Made by a program: the position numbers and the translations under genes
NCBI GenBank assembly: GCA_004294265.1
Contig: REAG01000124.1
Span: 1 to 33,121 of the forward strand
Reading direction: 5' to 3'
Length of the DNA stretch: 33,121 bases
Source of the DNA: Cytophagales bacterium
Lineage (GTDB): Bacteria; Bacteroidota; Bacteroidia; Cytophagales; UBA9547
In this document: piece by piece, positions 20,360 to 29,898 of the stretch
Layout of the letters: the number at the start of each line of letters is the position of its first letter
Position numbering within the stretch: position 1 is the first letter of the stretch
The notes under the pieces: generated by a model
Seen by the model: the letters and a program-made list of their open reading frames with translations, nothing else
Told to the model about the DNA's origin: nothing
Database searches by the model: none

Positions 20360-20467
20360 TTTTTGATAAACTATTGATTTTCAACATTATTATCAAAAAT
20401 ATTGTCAAAATTGCTAAAAAAATATCAAAAGTTCAAAAAATAAAGTTTTTCAATGATGATTTTGATA
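20360..20467. promoter_or_regulatory. Cluster of four TTTTGATA boxes upstream of the OLD-like gene
   Basis: Exact TTTTGATA/TATCAAAA at 20361-20368(+), 20391-20398(-), 20423-20430(-), 20460-20467(+). Confidence 0.45.
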
Positions 20468-20486
20468 CATTGATTTCATAAAAATT

Positions 20487-20540
20487 TACGATTTAAAATG
20501 TTTTAAATTTATTTTGAAAAATAAAACACTTTAAATCGTA
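20487..20540 (-). terminator. Long hairpin terminator downstream of rfbB
   Basis: tacgatttaaaatgtttta (20487-20505) / taaaacactttaaatcgta (20522-20540), 19-nt arms with one mismatch, followed on the minus strand by aatttttatg. Confidence 0.6.
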
Positions 20541-20555
20541 ATAAAAATAATTTTT

Positions 20556-21623
20556 TTAAGCAATAAATTTTTCAGAATATTGGTCTTGATAATATTTTTG
20601 ATAATTACCAGAAGTTACATTTTCGAGCCATTTTTTATTTTCTAAATACCAATCAATCGTGATAGAAATACCTTCTTCAAACTGCAATGAGGGTTCAAAA
20701 CCGAGTTCGTTCGTAATTTTATTGGCATCAATGGCGTATCTTAAATCATGACCGGCACGGTCTTTCACATAAGTAATTAATTTTTCGGATTCGCCTTGCG
20801 GTCTTCCTAATTTTTTATCCATAGTGCTACACATGACTTTGATTAAATCAAGATTTTTCCATTCATTAAAACCACCAATATTGTAAGTTTCTCCGTTTTT
20901 TCCTTTGTGATAAACCAAATCAATCGCTCTAGCATGATCGACTACATAAAGCCAATCTCGAACATTTTCGCCTTTTCCATACACGGGCAAAGGTTTGTTT
21001 TGTTGAATATTGTTTAAAAATAGCGGTATTAATTTTTCGGGAAATTGGTTTGGACCATAATTATTAGAACAATTTGAAAGGACAATCGGCATTTTGTAAG
21101 TATTATGATAAGCCCGTACAAAATGATCTGAACTTGCTTTTGATGCCGAATAAGGCGATTGAGGATCGTAAGAGGTTGTTTCTAAGAAAAATTCATTTTC
21201 ATCATGCAAAGAGCCATACACTTCGTCTGTCGAAACATGATAAAACAGCTTTCCTTCCATATTATTTGCCCAACATTTTTTGGCTGAATTAAGCAAAGTT
21301 ACCGTTCCTACCACGTTTGTAATCACAAATTCGAGCGGATGCGTAATTGATCTATCCACATGACTTTCGGCAGCCAAATGAATAACTGAATCAAATTGAT
21401 GCTTTTCAAACAACAAATCCATTTGGGCAATATCAGTAATATCTGCCTTTAAAAAAGTATAGTTTGGTTTTTTGTCAATGTCAGTTAAATTTTCTAAATT
21501 ACCTGCATAAGTTAATTTATCGAGGTTAAAAATATGATAATCAGGATATTTATTTACGAAAAGCCTCACTACATGAGAACCTATAAATCCTGCTCCGCCT
21601 GTAATTAATATTTTTTTAGACAT
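20556..21623 (-). CDS. rfbB: dTDP-glucose 4,6-dehydratase
   Basis: 355 aa; ILITGGAGFIGSHVVRLF, HLAAESHVDRSI, STDEVYGSL, YSASKASSDHFVRAYHNTYKMP, SNNYGPNQFPEKLIPL. Confidence 0.95.
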   Translation of the reverse strand: MSKKILITGGAGFIGSHVVRLFVNKYPDYHIFNLDKLTYAGNLENLTDIDKKPNYTFLKADITDIAQMDLLFEKHQFDSVIHLAAESHVDRSITHPLEFVITNVVGTVTLLNSAKKCWANNMEGKLFYHVSTDEVYGSLHDENEFFLETTSYDPQSPYSASKASSDHFVRAYHNTYKMPIVLSNCSNNYGPNQFPEKLIPLFLNNIQQNKPLPVYGKGENVRDWLYVVDHARAIDLVYHKGKNGETYNIGGFNEWKNLDLIKVMCSTMDKKLGRPQGESEKLITYVKDRAGHDLRYAIDANKITNELGFEPSLQFEEGISITIDWYLENKKWLENVTSGNYQKYYQDQYSEKFIA

Positions 21624-21964
21624 GATTTTATTTTAAATATTTTTTCAAAAATACTATAAATATTTATTTTAGCACGATAAAAGATGGTATTTTGTATCTA
21701 TTTCAATTTTTAGAAAAGCCCATATATGTATTTTAACCTTAATTAATCTATATGTTAGTAATATTTCATAAAATTGAGACGCAACTCCCTATTTGGATTC
21801 TGCGGTTTAGTAGCAGAAATTGGGTTAAAGGTGAGGCATTTTTTTGAAATATTTATGAAGGCTTTTCTAATTTTTTAAAATTAAACAACTTATTTTTAAA
21901 ACACAAAATTACGAAATAAAAACTAACTTTTAGTAATAATAAATAAAAATAATTAATTATAGAA

Positions 21965-22471
21965 TTAGGATTTTTTTAATCGAGATAATGTTTCGGCACT
22001 CATTCTTAAATAATTGGCAATGTGTCTGTTTGGAATTTCTTGAAAAAGTTGGGGACTTCTTTTTAACACTCTATCGTATCTTTCTTTTGGAGAATTTGTA
22101 AGAATATCTATTTCTCGTTCCATTTGCTGAAGAACTAAGTTTTCTAATATCTTTCTCCAAAGATTTTTGTTACTTTCGGTTTCTAAAAACTTATCAATTT
22201 GTGATTTGCTTATAACTTTTAAAACGGTCTTTTTAATAGCTTGAATAAATAAATTTGATGACTTTCCTGTCAAAAAAGAATCTAGGGAAACGATTAAATT
22301 ATCTTTATATCCTAAACGAATTACTTGTTCCTCGTAATCATCTAAAACAAAAATTCTCAAACTTCCACTTTGCAAATAGTAAAGATTTGTATCAATACTA
22401 CCTTTTACTTTCAGAAATTCGTTTCTTTCTATGGTAATAGTTTTGTCCGAAAGCTCAACAAGTTCTAACAT
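21965..22471 (-). CDS. Crp/Fnr-family transcriptional regulator
   Basis: 168 aa; cNMP-binding-like N-terminus (YYLQSGSLRIFVLDDYEEQVIRLGYKDNLIVSLDSF) and C-terminal HTH (IPNRHIANYLRMSAETLSRLKKS). Confidence 0.85.
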   Translation of the reverse strand: MLELVELSDKTITIERNEFLKVKGSIDTNLYYLQSGSLRIFVLDDYEEQVIRLGYKDNLIVSLDSFLTGKSSNLFIQAIKKTVLKVISKSQIDKFLETESNKNLWRKILENLVLQQMEREIDILTNSPKERYDRVLKRSPQLFQEIPNRHIANYLRMSAETLSRLKKS

Positions 22472-22542
22472 TGTTTGTACTTTTTTAAATTTTTTGCTTT
22501 ATTAAAGATAAAATAATTCTCACAAAAATACTATAAAAAACC

Positions 22543-23115
22543 TTATTCAGTCATTTTTTTTGTTAGCTCATTAAGCGTTTTTACTTTATGTTGAAAATCG
22601 CCTTTTAGTTTATCTCTGAAAGCACCAAGTGAGGCAAGGAGTTCATTGATATTATCGGATGGTAAGGTTTCTGTAAAAATCTCCCTTAATCTTTTAGCAA
22701 AAGTTGGCGATTTGCCGTTGGTGGAAATTGCAATTTTCAAATCTCCTTTTTGAACTATCGAACCTAAATAAAAATCACATAAATCGGGCGTATCAGCCAC
22801 ATTTATTAAGAGTAATTTCTCTCTTGCTTTTTTATAAATTTTTTTGTGTAATTCTTTATTATCGGTGGTGCAAATAACAATGTTTTTTTGTTCTAAATCA
22901 TCCCAATTAAAATTTCTTTGGTATAATTTAAGAGAAGGATGTTTAAGTGAAAGCGTAATAATTTCTTCTTTTATAAAAGGAGCAACCAAGAAAACATCAG
23001 CTTCTGGGCAATTATTAAAAATGGCTTCTACTTTTTCTAAACCCACATTTCCGCCTCCTACAATCAGTATTTTGAGTTTGTCAAACTTTACAAATATCGG
23101 AAAAAGTGTGTTCAT
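22543..23115 (-). CDS. Precorrin-2 dehydrogenase/sirohydrochlorin ferrochelatase-type protein (siroheme synthase N-terminal)
   Basis: 190 aa; FPIFVKFDKLKILIVGGGNVGLEKVEAIF, VADTPDLCDFYLGSIVQKGDLKIAISTNGKSPTFAKRLRE. Confidence 0.88.
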   Translation of the reverse strand: MNTLFPIFVKFDKLKILIVGGGNVGLEKVEAIFNNCPEADVFLVAPFIKEEIITLSLKHPSLKLYQRNFNWDDLEQKNIVICTTDNKELHKKIYKKAREKLLLINVADTPDLCDFYLGSIVQKGDLKIAISTNGKSPTFAKRLREIFTETLPSDNINELLASLGAFRDKLKGDFQHKVKTLNELTKKMTE

Positions 23116-23124
23116 GAATTTTCC

Positions 23125-23829
23125 TTATAAAGCCTTTCTAGATTCTGTCATACTCATTTTTCCTTCGTATTTATTTTCTTTAGAAAACTGTGTTTGGGAA
23201 TTTTGCATAAATGGTTTTACAAGCCAATTCAGTTGAGCAATTCTATAACCTCCCCAAGTAATAATTACGGCTGCAAAAACATCGTAAGAATAATGCACAT
23301 GTTGCACCATCAATAGCGTTCCTAAAGCAATAGCAGCCAAAATCAAAATATATTTTAACGGTTTATAAGGCATGAATATACAAGCCATAACCATAGTGAA
23401 CATGTGTCCAGAGAAAAACAAATCTTTTGTAATTGGCATACTGTCATAAACTATCATCGCCAAAAATGGATCTTTTAGTAAAATTATATCTGGGTGTGGT
23501 TCTAAAGGTATTAGATAAATAAGTAAATATCGAAGTGTAACTACAATATAAAATGTTTTTACAGAAAGCATAAATTGCATTGGATTAGTAAGTAAAAACC
23601 CTAAAGAAATAAAAAGAGAACCATATATAAGGCTCATAATAGTGCTTGAAAAATCAACGGGCTTAAGTGCATCTAAAATCGGATCATACAAAAGATCTCC
23701 TTTTTGGTTTTCTACAATCGTCATCCATTCTGGCGAATAATAAAGCATTACAAAACAAATAATCGAAAAAGTAGGTAATTCTAATTGAAATTGTTTGTTA
23801 TTAAGAGCTTCTTTCCAGCGTTGTAGCAT
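23125..23829 (-). CDS. PAP2_C / sphingomyelin-synthase-like membrane protein
   Basis: 234 aa, several TMs; FFSGHMFTMVMACIFM and QHVHYSYDVFAAVIITWGGYR match SMS-type catalytic motifs. Confidence 0.7.
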   Translation of the reverse strand: MLQRWKEALNNKQFQLELPTFSIICFVMLYYSPEWMTIVENQKGDLLYDPILDALKPVDFSSTIMSLIYGSLFISLGFLLTNPMQFMLSVKTFYIVVTLRYLLIYLIPLEPHPDIILLKDPFLAMIVYDSMPITKDLFFSGHMFTMVMACIFMPYKPLKYILILAAIALGTLLMVQHVHYSYDVFAAVIITWGGYRIAQLNWLVKPFMQNSQTQFSKENKYEGKMSMTESRKAL

Positions 23830-24065
23830 TATAAATTATTGACTTTGAGTGGATTAATTTTCAAAATTGGGATGCAAATATACAAAATTATTAATTCTCT
23901 AAAATTGTTTTTAAAAAAAATGTGATGTTTAAAAAAAATGTGAACCACAAAATCTAAATTTTATTAAAAATAAATAACCAAATTTTGTTTAAAAATATTT
24001 ATTCAATTACTGCCATTCAAATTAAAAAGGATAGTTTTAAAAATATTGCTTTTGGAAATATTTTT

Positions 24066-26159
24066 TTAATTTAACAAAGTCAAAGAAGGTTTAGTTTGTT
24101 TAGATTGCTTAAATCTTGTGTTTTCATTCTTTGGTCGAGAGTAATCTTTAAGAAATTTGATAATAGAAATTTCTACTCTTCTATTTTCGGCTCTGCCTTC
24201 AGGTGTGGCGTTGCTTTCTATTGGAACAGATTCGCCATATCCTTTAGGTTTTAGCTTCCATGGTCGAACTCCTTTTTTTTCTAAATAGTTAGATATAGAC
24301 TTTGCCCTTTCTTCTGATAATATTAAATTAAATTGATCAGAACCAACATCGTCTGTGTGTCCTGCCACTTCGTAAATTGCTTTTGATTGTTCAATCATTT
24401 GTTTTGCTAATTTATCAAGTGATTTAAAAGAAGAGTCTTTAATTATTGAAGTTCCATATTCAAATTGTAGGTTGTTCATTACAGAAACTTGACCACTATC
24501 TAAAAAAGGTTCTACTAAATATTTTTTCATCACTTTTGTTTTAATATTTGAGTCTAGTAAACTTATTTGGTCGTTAATTTTGTAAAATCTAGAACCCTCT
24601 ACTAAAATATCATATTCTTTACCATGTGGCAAAATAAATGAAAAACTACCATCTTCATCGTTTTTAATTTCTAAATTTTCATATTTTTTCTTACCTTTTT
24701 CTTTAAATCTTATATTTGTTTTAACTGGTTTTCCATTTCTTATATTTACTACTTTTCCTTTAATAAGAACTTGAGCTTCTTGTTGTAATATTTTTGGTAA
24801 TTTAATTTTAAAAATATTCATATTATGAACACTATCAAGAGCCATTGCATTGAAATAGGCTTCCTCGCCCGAATTAGAAATCATAAAGCCATTGTCGTCT
24901 GTTTTTGAGTTAACTTTATTGCCTAAATTAATTGGTTTCGACCATTTAGTCCAAGTATTATCTAGTCTTTTACTCATGTAAATATCATAACTACCATATC
25001 CAATATGCCCTTTTGAACTAAAATAAAGCGTTTTTCCATCTACTGCTAAATAGGGATAATCTTCGCCAAAAGAAGTATTAATTGATGCTCCTAAATTTAA
25101 GATTTCTCCCCATTTATTATTACTTTTATTTAAAAGGGAGACATATAAATCCAAATCTCCTATTGATTTGTCATCCTCTAAGGCAAATATAATAGCGTCT
25201 TGATTGGGACTCATAAAATAATTTATATACTCATGTTTATTTATGAAGGGCGGTAAATTAATGTTTTCTGGGACAGACCAAGTTTTGTTAGATTGCCAAT
25301 GCGAAACTGATAAACCCATGCCTCCATCTTGTCCATCGGCAGTATAATTATTGCCTAAGAATAAAGTTTTTCCGTCCATACTTACCGAAGCTACAAAATT
25401 ATGCCCGCTATTGTTCAAAGGCTTTTGAACTTTAACTGCCTTATCCCAATTACCAGTAGAATCTAAATTTGCAAACCAAATATCTTGATCACTATTTTTA
25501 CATTCTTTTACAAAAAATAAGCTTGAGCCTTCAGACGAAAGTCTTGGATTAAACTCAAAACATTCGTGCGTATTTATATCATGTCCGACAGTATCTTTAT
25601 CAATTATAAACTCAGCTTTAGAGGACAGTTCTGGTTTAATAATATAAGAAGAGTCTGAATTTAAAATACCGATTCCTTTCACAATGTTCCAATTATTTAT
25701 TTTTGTATGATCAAAAGTGATTTTAACGCCATAAACAGTTTCTTTTTTAAATCTAATAAATTTTGAGTTATATTTTAATGTATTTTGAGAATTTGAAAAA
25801 CCATAGACTTCCTTAAATGATTTTTCTTTTAATTGAACTGAAACCCGTTTTATAACACCTTCATTGAAAATTCCACCTATTACAATTTGATTTACAGGCA
25901 TGGGTTTTATAAATCCAAATTCTAAAGTTTCTGATTTATTGTTGTCTTTATAAATTAAATATCCATCGGCATATATATCATGAAGATTTGTTTCATAATC
26001 ATTTGAGGGATAAATAGATGGAGGACCTAACATTAATTCAGCGTAGTTCCATTCAGATTGATAAACGACATATTTATATGAAATTTTGTTTGCCCATTCT
26101 ATATTTTGAGAAATTGCAAAAAAACTTATACTAAATAAAATTAAAAAGACTTTAAACAT
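24066..26159 (-). CDS. OmpA-family protein with PD40/WD40-like repeats
   Basis: Likely start ATG 26159 (MFKVFLILFSISFFAISQN signal peptide); repeats DGKTLYFSS...GSYDIYMSKR, C-terminal OmpA domain YEVAGHTDDVGSDQFNLILSEERAKSISNYLEKKGV. Confidence 0.88.
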   Translation of the reverse strand: MFKVFLILFSISFFAISQNIEWANKISYKYVVYQSEWNYAELMLGPPSIYPSNDYETNLHDIYADGYLIYKDNNKSETLEFGFIKPMPVNQIVIGGIFNEGVIKRVSVQLKEKSFKEVYGFSNSQNTLKYNSKFIRFKKETVYGVKITFDHTKINNWNIVKGIGILNSDSSYIIKPELSSKAEFIIDKDTVGHDINTHECFEFNPRLSSEGSSLFFVKECKNSDQDIWFANLDSTGNWDKAVKVQKPLNNSGHNFVASVSMDGKTLFLGNNYTADGQDGGMGLSVSHWQSNKTWSVPENINLPPFINKHEYINYFMSPNQDAIIFALEDDKSIGDLDLYVSLLNKSNNKWGEILNLGASINTSFGEDYPYLAVDGKTLYFSSKGHIGYGSYDIYMSKRLDNTWTKWSKPINLGNKVNSKTDDNGFMISNSGEEAYFNAMALDSVHNMNIFKIKLPKILQQEAQVLIKGKVVNIRNGKPVKTNIRFKEKGKKKYENLEIKNDEDGSFSFILPHGKEYDILVEGSRFYKINDQISLLDSNIKTKVMKKYLVEPFLDSGQVSVMNNLQFEYGTSIIKDSSFKSLDKLAKQMIEQSKAIYEVAGHTDDVGSDQFNLILSEERAKSISNYLEKKGVRPWKLKPKGYGESVPIESNATPEGRAENRRVEISIIKFLKDYSRPKNENTRFKQSKQTKPSLTLLN

Positions 26160-26291
26160 AATTTTTGAAACCAAACTATCAATGTAATTTTTTATAAATA
26201 TAATAATAAAAAATATTCGAAACAAAGTTATCCACAATATAGAAATAATGCAAATTTTTTAAAATTAAAAAGTATTATTTCTTTGTAAAAA

Positions 26292-26768
26292 TTATAATTC
26301 TTTTAAAATATCTATTACTATATCACTTTCAAATCCTTTTGAAAGCATATAATTATAAACTTTTTTCTTTTTTAAAAGTAAATTTTTGTCAGTTGTTAAA
26401 TTCCATTTCTGTAAGATTAATTTTTTCATTAAAACAGAATAATCCTCGTCTGTAATTTCCAGAAATCCTTTTTTTGTGCAATAATCAGATATTTTTTCTA
26501 ACTTAAGCCCTTGTTTTATTTTGTTTTTTCCCCATTGATTTTGTCTAAATTTACCTGAAACATACGCTTTTGCGTAGCGTTCCTCATTCAAAAAATTTTC
26601 GTCAGACAATCGAATCAACATTTGTTCCACATCTTCACCATATAATCCTAATTCGTATAATTTTTCTCGAACTTGTCTGTAAGAACGCTCTTGATAGGCA
26701 CAAAAACGCATTATTTTTGGAAAAGCTGATTTTGGCGTATTTGATTGCTTGGGCTTGTTTTCTGTCAT
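26292..26768 (-). CDS. recX: Regulatory protein RecX
   Basis: 158 aa; RFCAYQERSYRQVREKLYELGLYGEDVEQMLIRLSDENFLNEERYAKAYVSGKFRQNQWGKNKIKQGL. Confidence 0.92.
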   Translation of the reverse strand: MTENKPKQSNTPKSAFPKIMRFCAYQERSYRQVREKLYELGLYGEDVEQMLIRLSDENFLNEERYAKAYVSGKFRQNQWGKNKIKQGLKLEKISDYCTKKGFLEITDEDYSVLMKKLILQKWNLTTDKNLLLKKKKVYNYMLSKGFESDIVIDILKEL

Positions 26769-26881
26769 TTTTAATTCAAATTATATTTTATATTTCAGTA
26801 TTAAAAGGTTTTAATGATAAAAAAGATGATTTTATTTAAAAAATATGATAATTATTTTATAAATTTAGATAATTTTGAAAA

Positions 26882-28855
26882 ATGATTTCTAAAAAATTTA
26901 TTGTTTTTATATTAATAACTTTGTCTTTTGAAAGCTTTTCGCAGAAAACTTTTAAAAATGACAATTATCAAATAACTACAACACCAGGTTGGGTAATTTC
27001 TCATTTTTCGACCGATTCCATAAAAAACTTATATAATAATACAAATACACAAGTAAAGTATTTATTATCAGACTATCAATATAATAAATTTTTGAAAACT
27101 AAATATATTCAATTTGTTTTCAGAATAAACAATCAAACTGGTATTCAAAATGCTTTTCCTATAGAAATTTTATTTGACCCTAGTTATGAAAAGTTATATT
27201 TTCATAAAATAAATATAATAAGGGATAAAAAATTATTTAACAAAATTTCAGATGACAACATAAAAGTTGTTCAAAGGGAAAAAGATGCGGAAAGAAATAT
27301 AATGAACGGAAACCTATCGGCATTAATAAATATAGATGATATTAGAGTTGGTGATTTGATTCAAATTGAATATAGTATAGAAGGAGAAAATCCAATTTTT
27401 GAAAATATTTATAACGACATATATCAATTTGAAAGTCAAGTAGATGTAGATAAATTTTATTTTTCATGTATTTTAGATACAATTCCTTTAAAATATTCTT
27501 TTACCAAAAATACATTTTTGCCAAAAATTATTAAAGAAAATAAAAAAATTAAATATGAATGGAAAATAATTAACTCTAAAGCAATTGAATTAGAAGATTA
27601 TATGCCTACTGATGAAATTCCTTTTAATACCATTTATTTAACTCAATATAAAAACTGGAAAGAAGTAAATGTTTGGATTAAAAAGTTGTTTACTAACGGA
27701 AAAATAAATGAAAATTCGATTGATGAGATTATTAGTTTTTACAAAAACAAATCTGAAAGTCTTGAAGATTTACTTTTGAATATTATAAGGTTTGTTCAAA
27801 ACGATGTAAGATATCAGGCAGATTTTAATGGTATTTATTCTCACAAACCCCATAACCCCAATTTTGTGTTAGATAAAAGGTTCGGAGATTGTAAAGATAA
27901 AGTTAATTTATTTTTGAAAATTTGTCAAAAAATTGATGTTCAAGCATATCCTGTTTTGGTAAATAGTTTTCTAAGAGGAAATATAATCAAAGATCATCCC
28001 TCTCCATTTTCTTTCGATCATGTTATTGCTACATATAAATTCAAAAACAAAGATTATTTTGTTGATTTAACTATTCCAAACCAAAAAGGGGGGTTTGAAA
28101 ACAACTATTGTCCCTCTTATACAAATGGTTTAAAAATTGATAGTATTTCAAACTCACTATTGGATATACCTCTAAATAGTTTTACTGGATGGGATATTTA
28201 TAATTACTATGAGCCATATTTGAATAAAACACCTACTTATATAAATATCAATTCTAATGCCTATGGTTATGATGCTGATTTGTTACGTATAAAATTAAAC
28301 TCAGATATTTCCAGATTTGAACACGAAGTTTATCAAGAATCAATGAAAATGTTTGGTGCAATTTCACAAATTGACAAAATCAGATTTTTTGACGATCAAA
28401 TTGATAATAAATTATTGATTTCTGAAAAATATATTTCTAATTCATTTGTACAATTTAATGAAGACTCTTCTCAAATTATATTAGTTTTTTCGCCAAATTT
28501 TATTTTAAAAAATTTATTTATTCCAAGCAAAAGCGAAAACCGAAAATTTGATTTAGGTTTACCAATGTATCATTCAAGAATAAATGAAACAGTTGAAATA
28601 AACTTACCTTTTGATTTAGATACTTCAGCATTTTTAAATGAAGCTATCAATTCAGAATATTTAAAATTTAAGTTTGAAATCAAACATTTATCTACCCAAA
28701 GACATATCTTGAAATATTTTTTACATTTTCCATTAAAGAAAGTTCCTGTTGTAGCTATTCCAGCATTTCTTGAAAACATTAAAAAAATAGACAAAATTAT
28801 GGTATATTCTGTAAGAAAAAGTATTGGTGGACGGAAAAAAAAGAAAAAAAAGTAA
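26882..28855 (+). CDS. DUF3857/transglutaminase-like protein, secreted
   Basis: 657 aa with signal peptide; VQREKDAERNIMNGNLSALINIDDIRVGDLIQIEYSIEG (DUF3857) and FVQNDVRYQ...FVLDKRFGDCKDKVNLFLKICQKI (transglutaminase core Cys). Confidence 0.85.
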   Translation: MISKKFIVFILITLSFESFSQKTFKNDNYQITTTPGWVISHFSTDSIKNLYNNTNTQVKYLLSDYQYNKFLKTKYIQFVFRINNQTGIQNAFPIEILFDPSYEKLYFHKINIIRDKKLFNKISDDNIKVVQREKDAERNIMNGNLSALINIDDIRVGDLIQIEYSIEGENPIFENIYNDIYQFESQVDVDKFYFSCILDTIPLKYSFTKNTFLPKIIKENKKIKYEWKIINSKAIELEDYMPTDEIPFNTIYLTQYKNWKEVNVWIKKLFTNGKINENSIDEIISFYKNKSESLEDLLLNIIRFVQNDVRYQADFNGIYSHKPHNPNFVLDKRFGDCKDKVNLFLKICQKIDVQAYPVLVNSFLRGNIIKDHPSPFSFDHVIATYKFKNKDYFVDLTIPNQKGGFENNYCPSYTNGLKIDSISNSLLDIPLNSFTGWDIYNYYEPYLNKTPTYININSNAYGYDADLLRIKLNSDISRFEHEVYQESMKMFGAISQIDKIRFFDDQIDNKLLISEKYISNSFVQFNEDSSQIILVFSPNFILKNLFIPSKSENRKFDLGLPMYHSRINETVEINLPFDLDTSAFLNEAINSEYLKFKFEIKHLSTQRHILKYFLHFPLKKVPVVAIPAFLENIKKIDKIMVYSVRKSIGGRKKKKKK

Positions 28856-28874
28856 TAAATATAAATAAATAAAA

Positions 28875-29774
28875 ATGAAAATATTAAATATTTTTAAGAT
28901 TTCAACTATCATAGTTTTTTTTTTCTCGACTTTTATATTATCACAAAATGAGGTTATTAAATCAGATTCTTTTTATAAGCTATCTTTAACTGTAAATGTT
29001 GATACAAGTGAGTTTATAACATTTAAAAACGAATTAAATGCTTTAGAAAATGAACTCAAACTAAAAAATAAAAAAATAAACTCTATAAAATATAATGATA
29101 TTTTGAAAAAAATAATTTATTCTTTAGAAAAATTAAACATAAAAGAATATCCAAAAGAATATTTAATATCATTAGATAATACAGATGATTTTGATTTAAT
29201 GTATTTGAATTATTATAATTCATATATCCACCAAAATAAATTTTCGAAAGCAGACTCAGTTTTTAAAAAAATAGAATCTAAAAATACTTTAAATCAAAAT
29301 AAGTCATTTTTGTATTATTATAGGTTTCATCAAAAAATGATGCAAAAAGAATATATAAATGCACAAAAAAATCTTACAAAATTTATGATTAATGCTGGTA
29401 CATTTTATCAAATGGATACACTTTATATTTCTTATGCTCAAATTTGGCAATATTTATTAGACATAAAATTATCACTATTTTATAAAAGTTCTCATTCCAA
29501 TGTTATAGAAATTGAGAAAAATTGGAACTCTTTACTCACGAATTATATATTAAATAAAATTGAGGAAAATGAAGTTTTAAATTACATAAATGATGAAAAA
29601 AATAATAGAAAAAAAAGAGAGTATTTAACAGAAATTTTATTTTTTACCGCATTAGAATACATCTTTAGTAATAAAGAAAAAGAATCATTGAAGTATCTTA
29701 AAGAAGTAATTAGACTACAAATTTATAATTTTGTAGAGTTTAAGCACGCCAATTATCTTTTAAAAAATAATTAA
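28875..29774 (+). CDS. Hypothetical secreted helical protein (299 aa)
   Basis: ATG ORF 19 bp after the DUF3857 gene, signal peptide MKILNIFKISTIIVFFFSTFILSQ; no family recognised. Confidence 0.6.
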   Translation: MKILNIFKISTIIVFFFSTFILSQNEVIKSDSFYKLSLTVNVDTSEFITFKNELNALENELKLKNKKINSIKYNDILKKIIYSLEKLNIKEYPKEYLISLDNTDDFDLMYLNYYNSYIHQNKFSKADSVFKKIESKNTLNQNKSFLYYYRFHQKMMQKEYINAQKNLTKFMINAGTFYQMDTLYISYAQIWQYLLDIKLSLFYKSSHSNVIEIEKNWNSLLTNYILNKIEENEVLNYINDEKNNRKKREYLTEILFFTALEYIFSNKEKESLKYLKEVIRLQIYNFVEFKHANYLLKNN

Positions 29775-29793
29775 ATCAAATAATTAGTATTTA

Positions 29794-29886
29794 GAACCTC
29801 TAAAAACCCCAATATTATTTTTAAAAACCCTCCCAAACCATCGCAAAGTGGGAAGGCTTCAATGGAATTGAGGTTTTTAGGAGTTC
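29794..29886. repeat. Nested imperfect inverted repeat between convergent genes (terminator or small mobile/REP-like element)
   Basis: gaacctctaaaaaccccaat near 29794 against aattgaggtttttaggagttc at 29866-29886, with inner ccctccca / tgggaagg pairing. Confidence 0.5.
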
Positions 29887-29898
29887 CCTAATATAAAA

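Noticed and set aside
26570-26839. 89-aa plus-strand ORF opposite recX
   Set aside because: Mostly antisense to recX; the remaining part is AT-rich low-complexity intergenic sequence.
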